The position numbers were made by a program, and so were the translations under genes. The notes beneath the pieces are model-generated. The model saw only the letters and a list, made by a program, of their open reading frames with translations, searched no databases and had not been told where the DNA came from. This document shows positions 24,979 through 30,224 of a DNA stretch of 34,621 nucleotides, in pieces. The stretch spans positions 1-34,621 of the IMG/VR virus record IMGVR_UViG_3300033571_007995, one strand, 5' to 3'. This DNA comes from a virus. The stretch's first letter is position 1. Every line of letters begins with the position of its first letter.

Positions 24979-25238
24979 TGAGCACGGTGAAGATTGTGCT
25001 CGAGCATCCGCACATCGAAGTCGAGGGCGGCGTCATCGAATACTGCGTCGGCTACCGTTTGACGGAGGCAGTCGGCGGCGTCATCGACGGCGAAGTCGGC
25101 TACGAACCGCCGGAAAACGCGACGTCGGAGCAGATTCTTGCCGAGCTGTGCAGCATGGCAGCGGACCATGCGAACCTGCAGACGGCAAACGTCGAGGCCT
25201 TCACGGCCGCCGACGTCATCACCTGGGAGGCGCGATAA
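24978..25238 (+). CDS. Small acidic protein of unknown function
   Basis: This 86-aa acidic protein starts with MSTVKIVLEHPHIEVEGGVIEYCVGY, an apparent beta hairpin (first half KIVLEHPHIEV), and ends with a helical stretch (SEQILAELCSMAADHANLQ). There is no signal peptide, membrane segment or metal motif. It is tightly coupled to genes on both sides by one-base overlaps, with GAGG before the ATG. Position between fibres and lysis-type genes suggests a fibre chaperone or assembly factor, unproven. Confidence 0.55.
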   Translation: MSTVKIVLEHPHIEVEGGVIEYCVGYRLTEAVGGVIDGEVGYEPPENATSEQILAELCSMAADHANLQTANVEAFTAADVITWEAR

Positions 25239-25477
25239 TGGCCGAAGGCATGCGCACCATGAACCTGCGCGACGCTGTCGTTCCTATGTCGGTGATCGTC
25301 TCGATCGTCGGCGGCGCGCTGATGATTCAGAGCCGGCTGCTGTCCGTCGAGTTCGCCGTCGGCGGCCTGCGGCAATACATGGAGGACCGGCAGAAGCTTG
25401 ACCGCGAGCGACTTGAGATGTTCGCGAGGTCGCTGCGCGAGATGAACCCGACCCTAAAAGTTCCGGACATCCGATGA
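25238..25477 (+). CDS. Small membrane protein, possible holin-like
   Basis: This 79-aa protein has a single hydrophobic stretch at about 14-31 (VVPMSVIVSIVGGALMI) followed by a charged helix (QYMEDRQKLDRERLEMFARS) that is likely cytoplasmic or coiled coil. GGAGG precedes ATG 25238, which overlaps the previous stop by one base. One membrane span plus a charged tail and its place before two other membrane or lipoprotein genes fits a lysis accessory such as a holin or antiholin, but no holin family is recognised. Confidence 0.5.
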   Translation: MAEGMRTMNLRDAVVPMSVIVSIVGGALMIQSRLLSVEFAVGGLRQYMEDRQKLDRERLEMFARSLREMNPTLKVPDIR

Positions 25478-25887
25478 GAACGCTGATCCTTTTAGTGGCG
25501 CTGCTCGCGCCGTCTTGCACGCTCTACTCCCGATTGAGCGACGCGGTCGATCGCGTCGACCTAGCAACGGGCAAGGCCGAGGAGGCGCTGCAGGGCGTCG
25601 AGGCCGGCCTTGAGCAGCTCGGCGACCGCGGTCGCGAACTGGCAACGACGGTCAGCCAGGTGCGCCAAGCAATCGTCGAGGCGGACAAGAACGGCGACGG
25701 CCGCGTCGCCGGCGTCGAAGAATGGTACGGCCTGGTCGTCCAGCTGCTCGGCCTGCTCGGCATTGGCGGCTATGCGGCCTCGGTCAACAACCGCCGGCGC
25801 GCAACGGCGCAGCAGCTCTACGCAGCGGTCGACGAGCTGCGCGACCGCGTCCGCGCGGTGTCGCCGGCGCCGACGGTCGAGCCGTGA
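25474..25887 (+). CDS. Membrane protein with a canonical EF-hand loop
   Basis: This 137-aa protein has an N-terminal hydrophobic segment (LILLVALLAPSC, residues 4-15) that may be a signal anchor or a weak lipobox at Cys15. A long helix follows (about 20-70), then a 12-residue loop DKNGDGRVAGVE at 71-82 that fits a calcium-binding EF-hand: Asp71, Asn73, Asp75, Gly76, Glu82. A second hydrophobic segment lies at about 86-102 (GLVVQLLGLLGIGGYAA). The C-terminal 30 residues are helical. It overlaps genes on both sides by 4 bases. Its place suggests a role in lysis; calcium binding is inferred. Confidence 0.6.
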   Translation: MRTLILLVALLAPSCTLYSRLSDAVDRVDLATGKAEEALQGVEAGLEQLGDRGRELATTVSQVRQAIVEADKNGDGRVAGVEEWYGLVVQLLGLLGIGGYAASVNNRRRATAQQLYAAVDELRDRVRAVSPAPTVEP

Positions 25888-26057
25888 AGTCGGAAGCCGC
25901 AGCCGGCCTGGTCATCGCATGCATGCTGCTCGCCGGCTGTGCGACGACGCAGGCGCTCGTCGACGCGCCGGTCGAGTTCTGGCAGACGGCCGAGCGCTTG
26001 GTCATCGCGATCGGGCAGGACCTCGAGCAGCTGGTGCTGTTCCTGCTTGGCCTGTAG
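25884..26057 (+). CDS. Small lipoprotein, possible outer-membrane spanin
   Basis: This 57-aa protein begins at GTG 25884, coupled to the previous gene by a GTGA overlap. A basic start, hydrophobic core (AAAGLVIACML) and lipobox LAGC (Cys19) predict cleavage and lipid attachment. The mature chain of about 39 residues contains an amphipathic helix (FWQTAERLVIAIGQDLEQL) and ends in a hydrophobic run (LVLFLLGL). Small lipoproteins at this place are often outer-membrane spanins, but the proline-rich character common in those is absent. Confidence 0.6.
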   Translation: MKSEAAAGLVIACMLLAGCATTQALVDAPVEFWQTAERLVIAIGQDLEQLVLFLLGL

Positions 26058-26169
26058 TCTGCTGGGGCTAACCATCCAAACCCGAGCGCTGTAGTCTCCT
26101 CTTGACGGTTGGGGACTGCGGCGCTCGCGTCTTTTCGGCTAGCATGACGCCGCTGCAGTTCGCGAAGGA

Positions 26170-26220
26170 TGCCGTTCCTACGGCAGAGTCGCTACCGGTT
26201 CGCCGGCTTGCATAGCGACT
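26170..26220 (+). other. Two adjacent perfect hairpins
   Basis: TGCCGT (26170-26175) pairs with ACGGCA (26180-26185) around a four-base loop. One base later AGTCGCTA (26187-26194) pairs with TAGCGACT (26213-26220), and just inside it CCGG-TTCG-CCGG (26195-26206) forms another stem; six unpaired bases follow on the 3' side. Both stems are perfect and could stack end to end. Confidence 0.6.
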
Positions 26221-26262
26221 GCAGCGCTAGCAATGCTGGTCAGCGCATGCGATGCTGCCGGC

Positions 26263-26282
26263 AACGGCCTGTGCGGGCCGTT
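26263..26282 (+). other. Perfect 7-bp hairpin
   Basis: AACGGCC (26263-26269) and GGCCGTT (26276-26282) form a perfect stem with a 6-base loop. No T tract follows, so it is not a standard terminator. Confidence 0.5.
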
Positions 26283-26300
26283 CTGACCGATGGCAGAGAG

Positions 26301-26358
26301 CTTCGTTCTTTCCGGCCTGCGGCGTTGCTGACCCGACGCGGCAGGCCGGCTTCGTTCT
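26301..26358 (+). repeat. 9-bp inverted repeat bracketed by a 9-bp direct repeat
   Basis: CCGGCCTGC (26312-26320) and GCAGGCCGG (26341-26349) are a perfect inverted repeat, extended inside by GCGT/ACGC after one mismatch. CTTCGTTCT occurs immediately outside on both sides (26301-26309 and 26350-26358). The layout resembles a very short inserted element with a target duplication, but at under 60 bases it could equally be a recombination or protein-binding site. Confidence 0.5.
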
Positions 26359-26452
26359 CGCCGTCGAGGATTCCGCAGGAAATCTGCGCGCGCTAGGTCC
26401 TTGGTTTTCCGTGGTTTGCGCACCTGTGCCAGCAAATCCACAGTGCAGACGC

Positions 26453-26481
26453 TTGACTTTTCCTGCCGCGGTGCCGATTGT
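26453..26481 (+). promoter_or_regulatory. Possible sigma-70-type promoter for a leaderless gene
   Basis: TTGACT (26453-26458) and GATTGT (26476-26481) are separated by 17 bases. The -35 box is strong (five of six), the -10 weak (three of six). Transcription would start about at ATG 26488, so the message would have almost no leader, in keeping with the absence of a ribosome site there. Confidence 0.35.
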
Positions 26482-26487
26482 GTCTGC

Positions 26488-26727
26488 ATGCACACCCAGC
26501 ACCAAGTTCTGCGCAGCAACGACAGCCAGTTCTGCACGATCGCGTTCCAGTTCGGCAGCTGCGAGGCCGACGTCGGCATGGTTCAAATGCCGAGCGGCCG
26601 CTGGATCGTCGCGAGCTGCGCGTTCTTTCAAATGACGGAACACGGCCTGCCGATGCGAATTGAGCAGCCGGGCTGGATGGTCGAAGCAACGCGCCGCGAT
26701 GCGGTGCAAATCGCGCAGCAGTGGTAG
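26488..26727 (+). CDS. Small protein of unknown function
   Basis: This 79-aa protein has three Cys (NDSQFCTIAFQFGSCEADVG; VASCAF) and ends in a helix (MVEATRRDAVQIAQQW). The core GMVQMPSGRWIVASCAFFQM looks like a beta hairpin with a Gly-Arg-Trp turn. No family is recognised. It is the first gene after the non-coding region and has no Shine-Dalgarno, but a promoter-like pair places the transcript start at or near ATG 26488. The frame is open upstream to 26401, so a longer protein from another start cannot be excluded. Confidence 0.55.
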   Translation: MHTQHQVLRSNDSQFCTIAFQFGSCEADVGMVQMPSGRWIVASCAFFQMTEHGLPMRIEQPGWMVEATRRDAVQIAQQW

Positions 26728-26738
26728 CTGCGCGCACC

Positions 26739-26744
26739 TTGACG
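26739..26744 (+). promoter_or_regulatory. TTGACG, possible -35 element
   Basis: TTGACG lies in the 55-base gap before the next gene. No good -10 follows at 16-18 bases (the best is CTCTCT or TCTCTG), so this is weak evidence for a promoter. Confidence 0.15.
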
Positions 26745-26782
26745 ATGTTTGCCAACCTCAACTCTCTGCAACTGACGACACC

Positions 26783-27370
26783 ATGACGACCAAGACGAAG
26801 ACGACCAGCGGCACCGGCCGCATCTACTTTCTGCGCCTGCTGAACGCGACCAGCGTCGGCGATTGGGCCATCGAATGCGCCGGCAGCTACGGCCGCTGGT
26901 ATGCATCGCGAGCGCGCGCGATGGCCGCGATCGAAGACGACGCGACCGCGCAGCCGGACGCGCACGGCAACCGCTGCACGCTGATCCTTGAGGAATGGAC
27001 CGCGACCCTCGTCGACGGCAACAGCAACGACGACCTGCGGCCGGCAACGCAGGCCGAGGTCGAGGAGTCGCTTCGCGACGAAATGCTAGGCCTCGATTCG
27101 GGCGGCATGTTCCAGGCTGCCGAGGGCATCTGCTACGTTCAACACGGCCGCAAGATCGGCGAGCAGGAGGTGCATGGTCATGCGCCGCATGCGATCGGAA
27201 CCTACTACATCGCGCCGGCAGATCGGCCAGACGATGAGCACGCCTGCGGATTTGACGCAAACTCGTTTGCGACGTTTGACGATGCGGCCGATGAGCTGCC
27301 GCGCTTGGGTGCGGTTTTGAACTGCGCGCCCGAGTCGTTCGTGATTTGCCGGCGTGGAGGTGCAGAATGA
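26783..27370 (+). CDS. Protein of unknown function
   Basis: This 195-aa acidic protein starts with a Thr/Lys-rich N-terminus (MTTKTKTTSGTGRIYFLRLL) and has mixed alpha/beta character. Notable stretches are WAIECAGSYGRWYASRARAM, with several aromatics, RCTLILEEWTATLVDG, and ATQAEVEESLRDEMLGLDSG. Residues 120-180 are His/Gly/Ala-rich (EVHGHAPHAIGTYY). No signal peptide, membrane segment or catalytic motif is visible. No good Shine-Dalgarno precedes ATG 26783. It overlaps the lysozyme gene by 4 bases, so it may be expressed with it. Confidence 0.6.
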   Translation: MTTKTKTTSGTGRIYFLRLLNATSVGDWAIECAGSYGRWYASRARAMAAIEDDATAQPDAHGNRCTLILEEWTATLVDGNSNDDLRPATQAEVEESLRDEMLGLDSGGMFQAAEGICYVQHGRKIGEQEVHGHAPHAIGTYYIAPADRPDDEHACGFDANSFATFDDAADELPRLGAVLNCAPESFVICRRGGAE

Positions 27371-27816
27371 GGCGCTATGCAATGCACGCGCTGGCCGCGC
27401 TGCTGGTTGCCGGCGCCGCGATGGCGCAGGGTCCTTCGCTGAAGCAGCTCGATGCGGTGCGCGCGCAGCTGCGGCCGCTGCTCGACGCGCTCATCGCGGT
27501 CGAAAGCAACGGCCGCGACGATGCGGTCGGCGATGCCGGTCGAGCGCTTGGCGCGCTTCAAGTCTGGCGCGTCTACTGGTCCGACGCGCTCGAGCACGCG
27601 CCGGCGATCGGCGGCGAATACCGCGACGTCGCGACGCGCGAATACGCAGAACGCGTCGTCGTTGCGTATTGGCTTCGCTACTGCGCCGCAGCGGTCGAGG
27701 CCGGCGACGTCGAGCGCCTGGCACGCGTCCACAATGGCGGGCCTCGAGGGCATCGCAAGGCCGCGACGGTCGGCTACTGGCAGCGCGTCCAGCGCGCGAT
27801 GGAGGCGAAGCGATGA
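27367..27816 (+). CDS. Secreted lysozyme-like endolysin
   Basis: This 149-aa protein has a clear Sec signal peptide: basic start, hydrophobic core (AMHALAALLVAGAAM) and a cut after Ala20 (AMA-QG). The mature part resembles lytic transglycosylase/lysozyme-like enzymes: LLDALIAVESNG with Glu46 the probable catalytic acid, AVGDAGRALGALQVW following it, then ARVHNGGPRGH and TVGYWQRVQRAM as family motifs. It would cut peptidoglycan glycan strands and cause lysis. GGAGG at 27357-27361 supports ATG 27367. Because it carries its own export signal, it may need a holin only for timing. It lies away from the other membrane genes, after the non-coding region. Confidence 0.85.
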   Translation: MRRYAMHALAALLVAGAAMAQGPSLKQLDAVRAQLRPLLDALIAVESNGRDDAVGDAGRALGALQVWRVYWSDALEHAPAIGGEYRDVATREYAERVVVAYWLRYCAAAVEAGDVERLARVHNGGPRGHRKAATVGYWQRVQRAMEAKR

Positions 27817-28187
27817 CAAGTCGAAAGCAATCGGCCGCCGGCAACGAGCCGCAGGCCTGGCCGGATGACGAAGTCGTCGATCATGCGATCGCGACCGCGA
27901 CGCAATACGGCAGGCAAACCGCGCCAGCGTCGGAAGTCGCGCAGGCGCGATATCTGCTGCTTGCGCGGATGAAAGGACTGCGCGCTCGCTTGGATGGTCG
28001 CACTATGTCCTGCGAGTTCTGCAACGACACGGCGCAACGCTTGGCGAAGGCCGAGGCCGAGGCGCAGGAGCTGCGCGCGGCCATCGGCGAGTTCTTGAAG
28101 TGGGACAAAGGCTCGCACGGTGGCCGCTGGGCCAAGGCGCTGCATCGGCTCCACAAGATCGCCAACGAGGCGAAGGAGCAGGCGTGA
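27813..28187 (+). CDS. Protein of unknown function with a CxxC pair
   Basis: This 124-aa protein starts at ATG 27813, coupled to the lysozyme gene by 4 bases, with GGAGG upstream. Residues 1-60 (DDEVVDHAIATATQYG, EVAQARYLLLARMKGLRAR) look helical. The pair SCEFCND (about 66-72) leads into a coiled-coil-like helix (AQRLAKAEAEAQELRAAIGEF) and a basic end (RWAKALHRLHKIANEAKEQ). One CxxC is not enough for a zinc site unless it dimerises. No family recognised. Confidence 0.55.
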   Translation: MTSRKQSAAGNEPQAWPDDEVVDHAIATATQYGRQTAPASEVAQARYLLLARMKGLRARLDGRTMSCEFCNDTAQRLAKAEAEAQELRAAIGEFLKWDKGSHGGRWAKALHRLHKIANEAKEQA

Positions 28188-28429
28188 CAGATCGCATGAG
28201 GCTCACCGACGCTGTGTTGAGTGAACTGGCTGATGCGCTGGCATCAATCGACCACCCATGGGCGGAGGATTATGTTGAAGCCATTCGCTCACTGCGCGAT
28301 GCAGCGCAAAAGGTAGTGGATCACGCAGAGGACAACAGCTGCATGGAGTGCTACCACGAATACAAGGTGCTGCTGTCTGGCAAGACTTTAAAAAACCTAT
28401 CCGCCCTGCTGCCGAAGGAGCCGCAGTGA
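28184..28429 (+). CDS. Small protein of unknown function, atypical composition
   Basis: This 81-aa protein is acidic and helical (LTDAVLSELADALASID, YVEAIRSLRDAAQKVVDHAE) with a Cys pair SCMECYHEYK and a basic C-terminal stretch (SGKTLKNLSALLPKE). GAAGGAG upstream supports GTG 28184; ATG 28196 is an alternative. Base and codon use is unlike its neighbours: more A+T, codons such as TTA, TAT, GTT, AAA and ATT that are rare elsewhere here. This suggests the gene came from a different source. Function is unknown. Confidence 0.55.
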   Translation: MTDRMRLTDAVLSELADALASIDHPWAEDYVEAIRSLRDAAQKVVDHAEDNSCMECYHEYKVLLSGKTLKNLSALLPKEPQ

Positions 28430-28692
28430 CCGTCACTGACGAACAGATCCGCGAGCTGCTCGCGACCTACGCACACTGCCGACGCTGGGCGCATGCCGGC
28501 GAGGTCGGTGCAAACGCGGTCGTCCTGATCGCAGCGCTCGAGGAGCTGCTGCGCCGGCGAGCTGACGAGATTCCCCAGCGTGTTGCTGGGGCCGAGAAGG
28601 TGCATGGACATTCCCAGCAGCCGGTAACGGCGTCTGGGGGTGGTGTCCACGCGTTGGGCCTTCTCGGTGTTTTTTGTGGGATGGTGTCGTGA
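28426..28692 (+). CDS. Small protein of unknown function, reading frame with RNA structure in its 3' part
   Basis: The frame gives 88 residues from GTG 28426, which overlaps the preceding stop by 4 bases. The first 45 (DEQIRELLATYAHCRRWAH, AVVLIAALEELLRRRADE) look like a normal small helical protein in the phage's own codon use. From about 28571 the codons change (GGG, GGT, CAT, TTG, CTT, GTT, TTT) and the DNA forms two hairpins and a T tract. Either the protein ends with an accidental stretch over a terminator, or the coding region carries an RNA element. The stop overlaps the next start by one base. Confidence 0.45.
   Translation: MTVTDEQIRELLATYAHCRRWAHAGEVGANAVVLIAALEELLRRRADEIPQRVAGAEKVHGHSQQPVTASGGGVHALGLLGVFCGMVS
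28573..28591 (+). other. Perfect 7-bp hairpin
   Basis: CCCCAGC (28573-28579) and GCTGGGG (28585-28591) form a perfect stem with loop GTGTT. Its last base touches the outer stem of the longer hairpin that follows. GCTGGGG could also pair with CCCAGC at 28613-28618, so two folds are possible. Confidence 0.55.
28591..28675 (+). terminator. Long nested hairpin followed by a T tract
   Basis: An outer stem CCGAGAAGG (28592-28600)/CCTTCTCGG (28659-28667) encloses TGGACA (28605-28610)/TGTCCA (28644-28649), then CCCAG (28613-28617)/CTGGG (28634-28638), then GCCG-GTAA-CGGC (28620-28631) with a GNRA-type loop. TGTTTTTT (28668-28675) follows directly. The outer stem and T tract are enough for an intrinsic terminator; the orderly inner helices are more elaborate than a terminator needs and suggest a folded RNA. 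Confidence 0.65.
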
Positions 28693-29039
28693 TGCGCCAA
28701 CTGCTGCTGTGGGAGCCTGAAACACCGCCGCGCGGCTGCCGCGACCTCGACGCATGGCGCGAGGAACAGCGAACGCTGCGAACGGCCGCGCGTCATCCGC
28801 ATCTGCGCATCGACGAATGCGAGCGATTCGTCGACGTCGCGATGCACATGGCGCGCTGGTTTCGTCCGTGGTGGGAAACCTCCCGCGACCTCGAGGCCGC
28901 CGGCGCCGAGCGCTGCCAAAGGTGCGAAGGAAATGGAGCCTACAACCTGCGGCGTTCGTCGCTTGGCTTCGGCTACTACTGGGCGCAGTGCTGCGTTTGT
29001 CTCGGCTACGGCCGCGTCCTGCGGGAGGTGCAACCGTGA
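28692..29039 (+). CDS. Protein with a DnaJ-type zinc-finger pair
   Basis: This 115-aa protein starts at ATG 28692, overlapping the previous stop. The N-terminal 70 residues are helical and Trp/Arg-rich (RDLDAWREEQRTLRTAARH, MHMARWFRPWWETSRDLEA). The C-terminal part has two motifs of the DnaJ cysteine-rich form: CQRCEGNG and CCVCLGYG, separated by about 20 residues including SSLGFGYYWAQ, together enough for one zinc site. Zinc domains of this type bind unfolded protein or other proteins in DnaJ. A J-domain is absent. It may be a zinc-dependent adaptor; role unknown. Confidence 0.65.
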   Translation: MRQLLLWEPETPPRGCRDLDAWREEQRTLRTAARHPHLRIDECERFVDVAMHMARWFRPWWETSRDLEAAGAERCQRCEGNGAYNLRRSSLGFGYYWAQCCVCLGYGRVLREVQP

Positions 29040-29185
29040 CGCATCTGCGACTGGTGCGCGAGGAACAGCGTCGACGCGGTGTCGATCGCTACACGATGAC
29101 GGGCTGCGCAGTGCTCGTCGCGTTCTTCCTGTTCTGTGTCTGCGCAGCGATTGGAGCCTGGGAGATTCTGCAATGGTGTCTGTGA
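29036..29185 (+). CDS. Small single-span membrane protein
   Basis: This 49-aa protein begins at GTG 29036 with GGGAGG upstream and overlaps the preceding stop by 4 bases. A basic start (RLVREEQRRRGVDRY) is followed by one strongly hydrophobic span (GCAVLVAFFLFCVCAAIGAW, about 23-42) and a short end (EILQWCL). By the positive-inside rule the N-terminus is probably cytoplasmic. Two or more Cys lie within the span. No family is recognised. Confidence 0.55.
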   Translation: MTHLRLVREEQRRRGVDRYTMTGCAVLVAFFLFCVCAAIGAWEILQWCL

Positions 29186-29448
29186 AGCGGAGAGAACTGA
29201 CGGTCGACGAATGGTGCTGGCTGTTCACAGGAACGGCGCTCGAGCTGGCCGAGCTGTGCGAGCTTTCGAGGCAGGGCCTGCGCGACCTGCGCCTCGGTCA
29301 TCATCGACGCATGCCGAGCGAGCTGCTGCAACGACTGGCCGCAGCGCTCGACGGCCGCATCGCCGGCACCGGCCGTTCGCCAGACGCCAAGACGCTGCAG
29401 AGCGCATGGCTGCGGCAGTGGGCACCGGAACGGGAGGGCAAGGCATGA
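29173..29448 (+). CDS. Helix-turn-helix DNA-binding protein
   Basis: This 91-aa protein has a likely Cro/XRE-type helix-turn-helix: LELAELCELSRQGLRDLRLG (about 23-42) followed by PSELLQRLAAALDG. The C-terminal 25 residues are basic and helical. GGAG at 29161-29164 fits ATG 29173; the 13-base overlap with the preceding gene is longer than usual here, and GTG 29182 would give the common 4-base overlap but poor spacing. It lies directly before the initiator gene, so it could be a replication or early gene regulator. It stands alone, without a divergent promoter. Confidence 0.6.
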   Translation: MVSVKRRELTVDEWCWLFTGTALELAELCELSRQGLRDLRLGHHRRMPSELLQRLAAALDGRIAGTGRSPDAKTLQSAWLRQWAPEREGKA

Positions 29449-30224
29449 GCGGCTTCTGCAAACTCCACAGCAGCATTCTCGACAGCTCCATCTGGCTGGA
29501 AACGGCGGCGACGCGCATCGTCTGGATCACGCTCCTCGCGATGGCCGACGCGCGCGGTGTCGTGCATGCATCCCCTCGAGGCCTGGCGCGCCGCGCGAAC
29601 GTCACCGAGGCCGAATGCGCCGAGGCAATCGCGCGCTTTCTCGCGCCTGACCTCGACAGCCGCGACGGCACCGACGGCCGCCGCATCGAAAGGACGGCCG
29701 GCGGCTGGCAGCTGCTCAACTACCTGCGATTCCGCGGCGGTCGCGACCCCGAGCTGCGCCGCGAATACCAGGCGCAATGGTGGCGCGACAAGAACAGCGC
29801 GCAAACTCGACCGGACTCGAACGACCTCGACCAAACTCGACCGGACTCGACCACAACTCGACCATCCTCGACCCAAGCAGAAGCAGAAGCAGAAGCAGAA
29901 GCAGACAAGAAGCAGAAGCAGAACAGCGCGCGAAAGCGCGCGACACGTCCGCAGGACGTGTCTGCCGAACTGTGGAACGACTGGATCGCGCACCGTCGCG
30001 CGAAGCGGGCGACCGCGACGCAGACAGCGCTCGACCAGCTGCGCAACGAGGCCGACAAGGCCGGGCAGTCGCTGTCCGACGTCATGCGGCAATGCATCGC
30101 GCAGGGCTGGACCGGCTTTCGCGCGAGCTGGGCCTCGGCGCCTGTCGCCGGCAAGCCGCAGTTCCGGCCGGCGAAGCGCACCGAGTTCGCAGGCGCGGAC
30201 TACGGCGCAGGCGGTGACCTGTGA
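29445..30224 (+). CDS. Replication initiator, lambda O-like
   Basis: This 259-aa protein probably binds the origin and recruits the helicase loader. Residues 1-105 form a winged-helix-type region with the pattern of phage O proteins (SSIWLETAATRIVWITLLAM, SPRGLARRANVTEAE, ERTAGGWQLLNYLRFRG). Residues about 120-163 are low complexity (TRPDS repeats, then AEAEAEAEAD and Lys/Gln), encoded by the iteron array described separately. The C-terminal 90 residues (AELWNDWIAHRRAKRA, DVMRQCIAQGWTGFRASW) match the end of many phage initiators that contact the loader. GGGAGG supports ATG 29445; the stop overlaps the loader gene by 4 bases. The origin within the initiator gene follows the lambda plan. Confidence 0.85.
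   Translation: MSGFCKLHSSILDSSIWLETAATRIVWITLLAMADARGVVHASPRGLARRANVTEAECAEAIARFLAPDLDSRDGTDGRRIERTAGGWQLLNYLRFRGGRDPELRREYQAQWWRDKNSAQTRPDSNDLDQTRPDSTTTRPSSTQAEAEAEAEADKKQKQNSARKRATRPQDVSAELWNDWIAHRRAKRATATQTALDQLRNEADKAGQSLSDVMRQCIAQGWTGFRASWASAPVAGKPQFRPAKRTEFAGADYGAGGDL
29806..29871 (+). repeat. Seven CTCGA repeats at about one helical turn
   Basis: CTCGA occurs at 29806, 29816, 29826, 29836, 29846, 29857 and 29867. Spacing is 10, 10, 10, 10, 11 and 10 bases. Six of seven continue as CTCGACC, and ACTCGACCGGACTCGA occurs twice (29805 and 29835). All copies therefore face the same side of the helix, as expected for an initiator-binding array. Confidence 0.85.
29926..29961 (+). other. Two tandem perfect hairpins beside the iterons
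   Basis: GCGCGC-GAAA-GCGCGC (29926-29941) is a 6-bp stem with a GAAA loop. Two bases later ACACGTCC-GCA-GGACGTGT (29943-29961) is an 8-bp perfect stem with a three-base loop. They could be primer or single-strand initiation structures, or protein sites. Confidence 0.65.

Larger units (their letters stand above)
26058..26487 (+). other. Palindrome-dense non-coding region
   Basis: No convincing gene lies in these 430 bases. They hold a repeat CTGTAGTCTGCT/CTGTAGTCTCCT at 26052-26063 and 26089-26100; a wobble-containing stem 26094-26117 (AGTCTCC/GGGGACT); palindromes GCTAGC at 26138 and 26226, CTGCAG at 26153 and 26219, TTCGCGAA at 26159, CGCATGCG at 26244, TGCCGGCA at 26256; and the hairpins listed separately. 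CGCTGCAG (26151-26158) pairs with CTGCAGCG (26219-26226), enclosing two hairpins. This could be a structured RNA, a regulatory region between late and early genes, or an attachment or replication element. Three TTGAC sequences (26102, 26453, 26739) could be -35 boxes. Confidence 0.55.
29804..29961 (+). other. Candidate replication origin inside the initiator gene
   Basis: Four elements lie in series inside the initiator gene: the CTCGA iterons (29806-29871), a purine-rich tract made of AAGCAG units (about 29874-29924), and two perfect hairpins. The initiator protein has low complexity only here, so DNA constraint probably shapes the protein. In lambda, iterons followed by an easily melted purine-rich stretch inside gene O form the origin. 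Confidence 0.7.

Noticed and set aside
26058-26487. tRNA gene in the hairpin-rich region
   Set aside because: No cloverleaf with a TTCGAAT-type T arm and matching acceptor stem could be found by eye.
29874-29924. AAGCAG repeats as a CRISPR array or microsatellite insertion
   Set aside because: No spacer-repeat structure; units are contiguous and coding in frame, and they fit the origin better.
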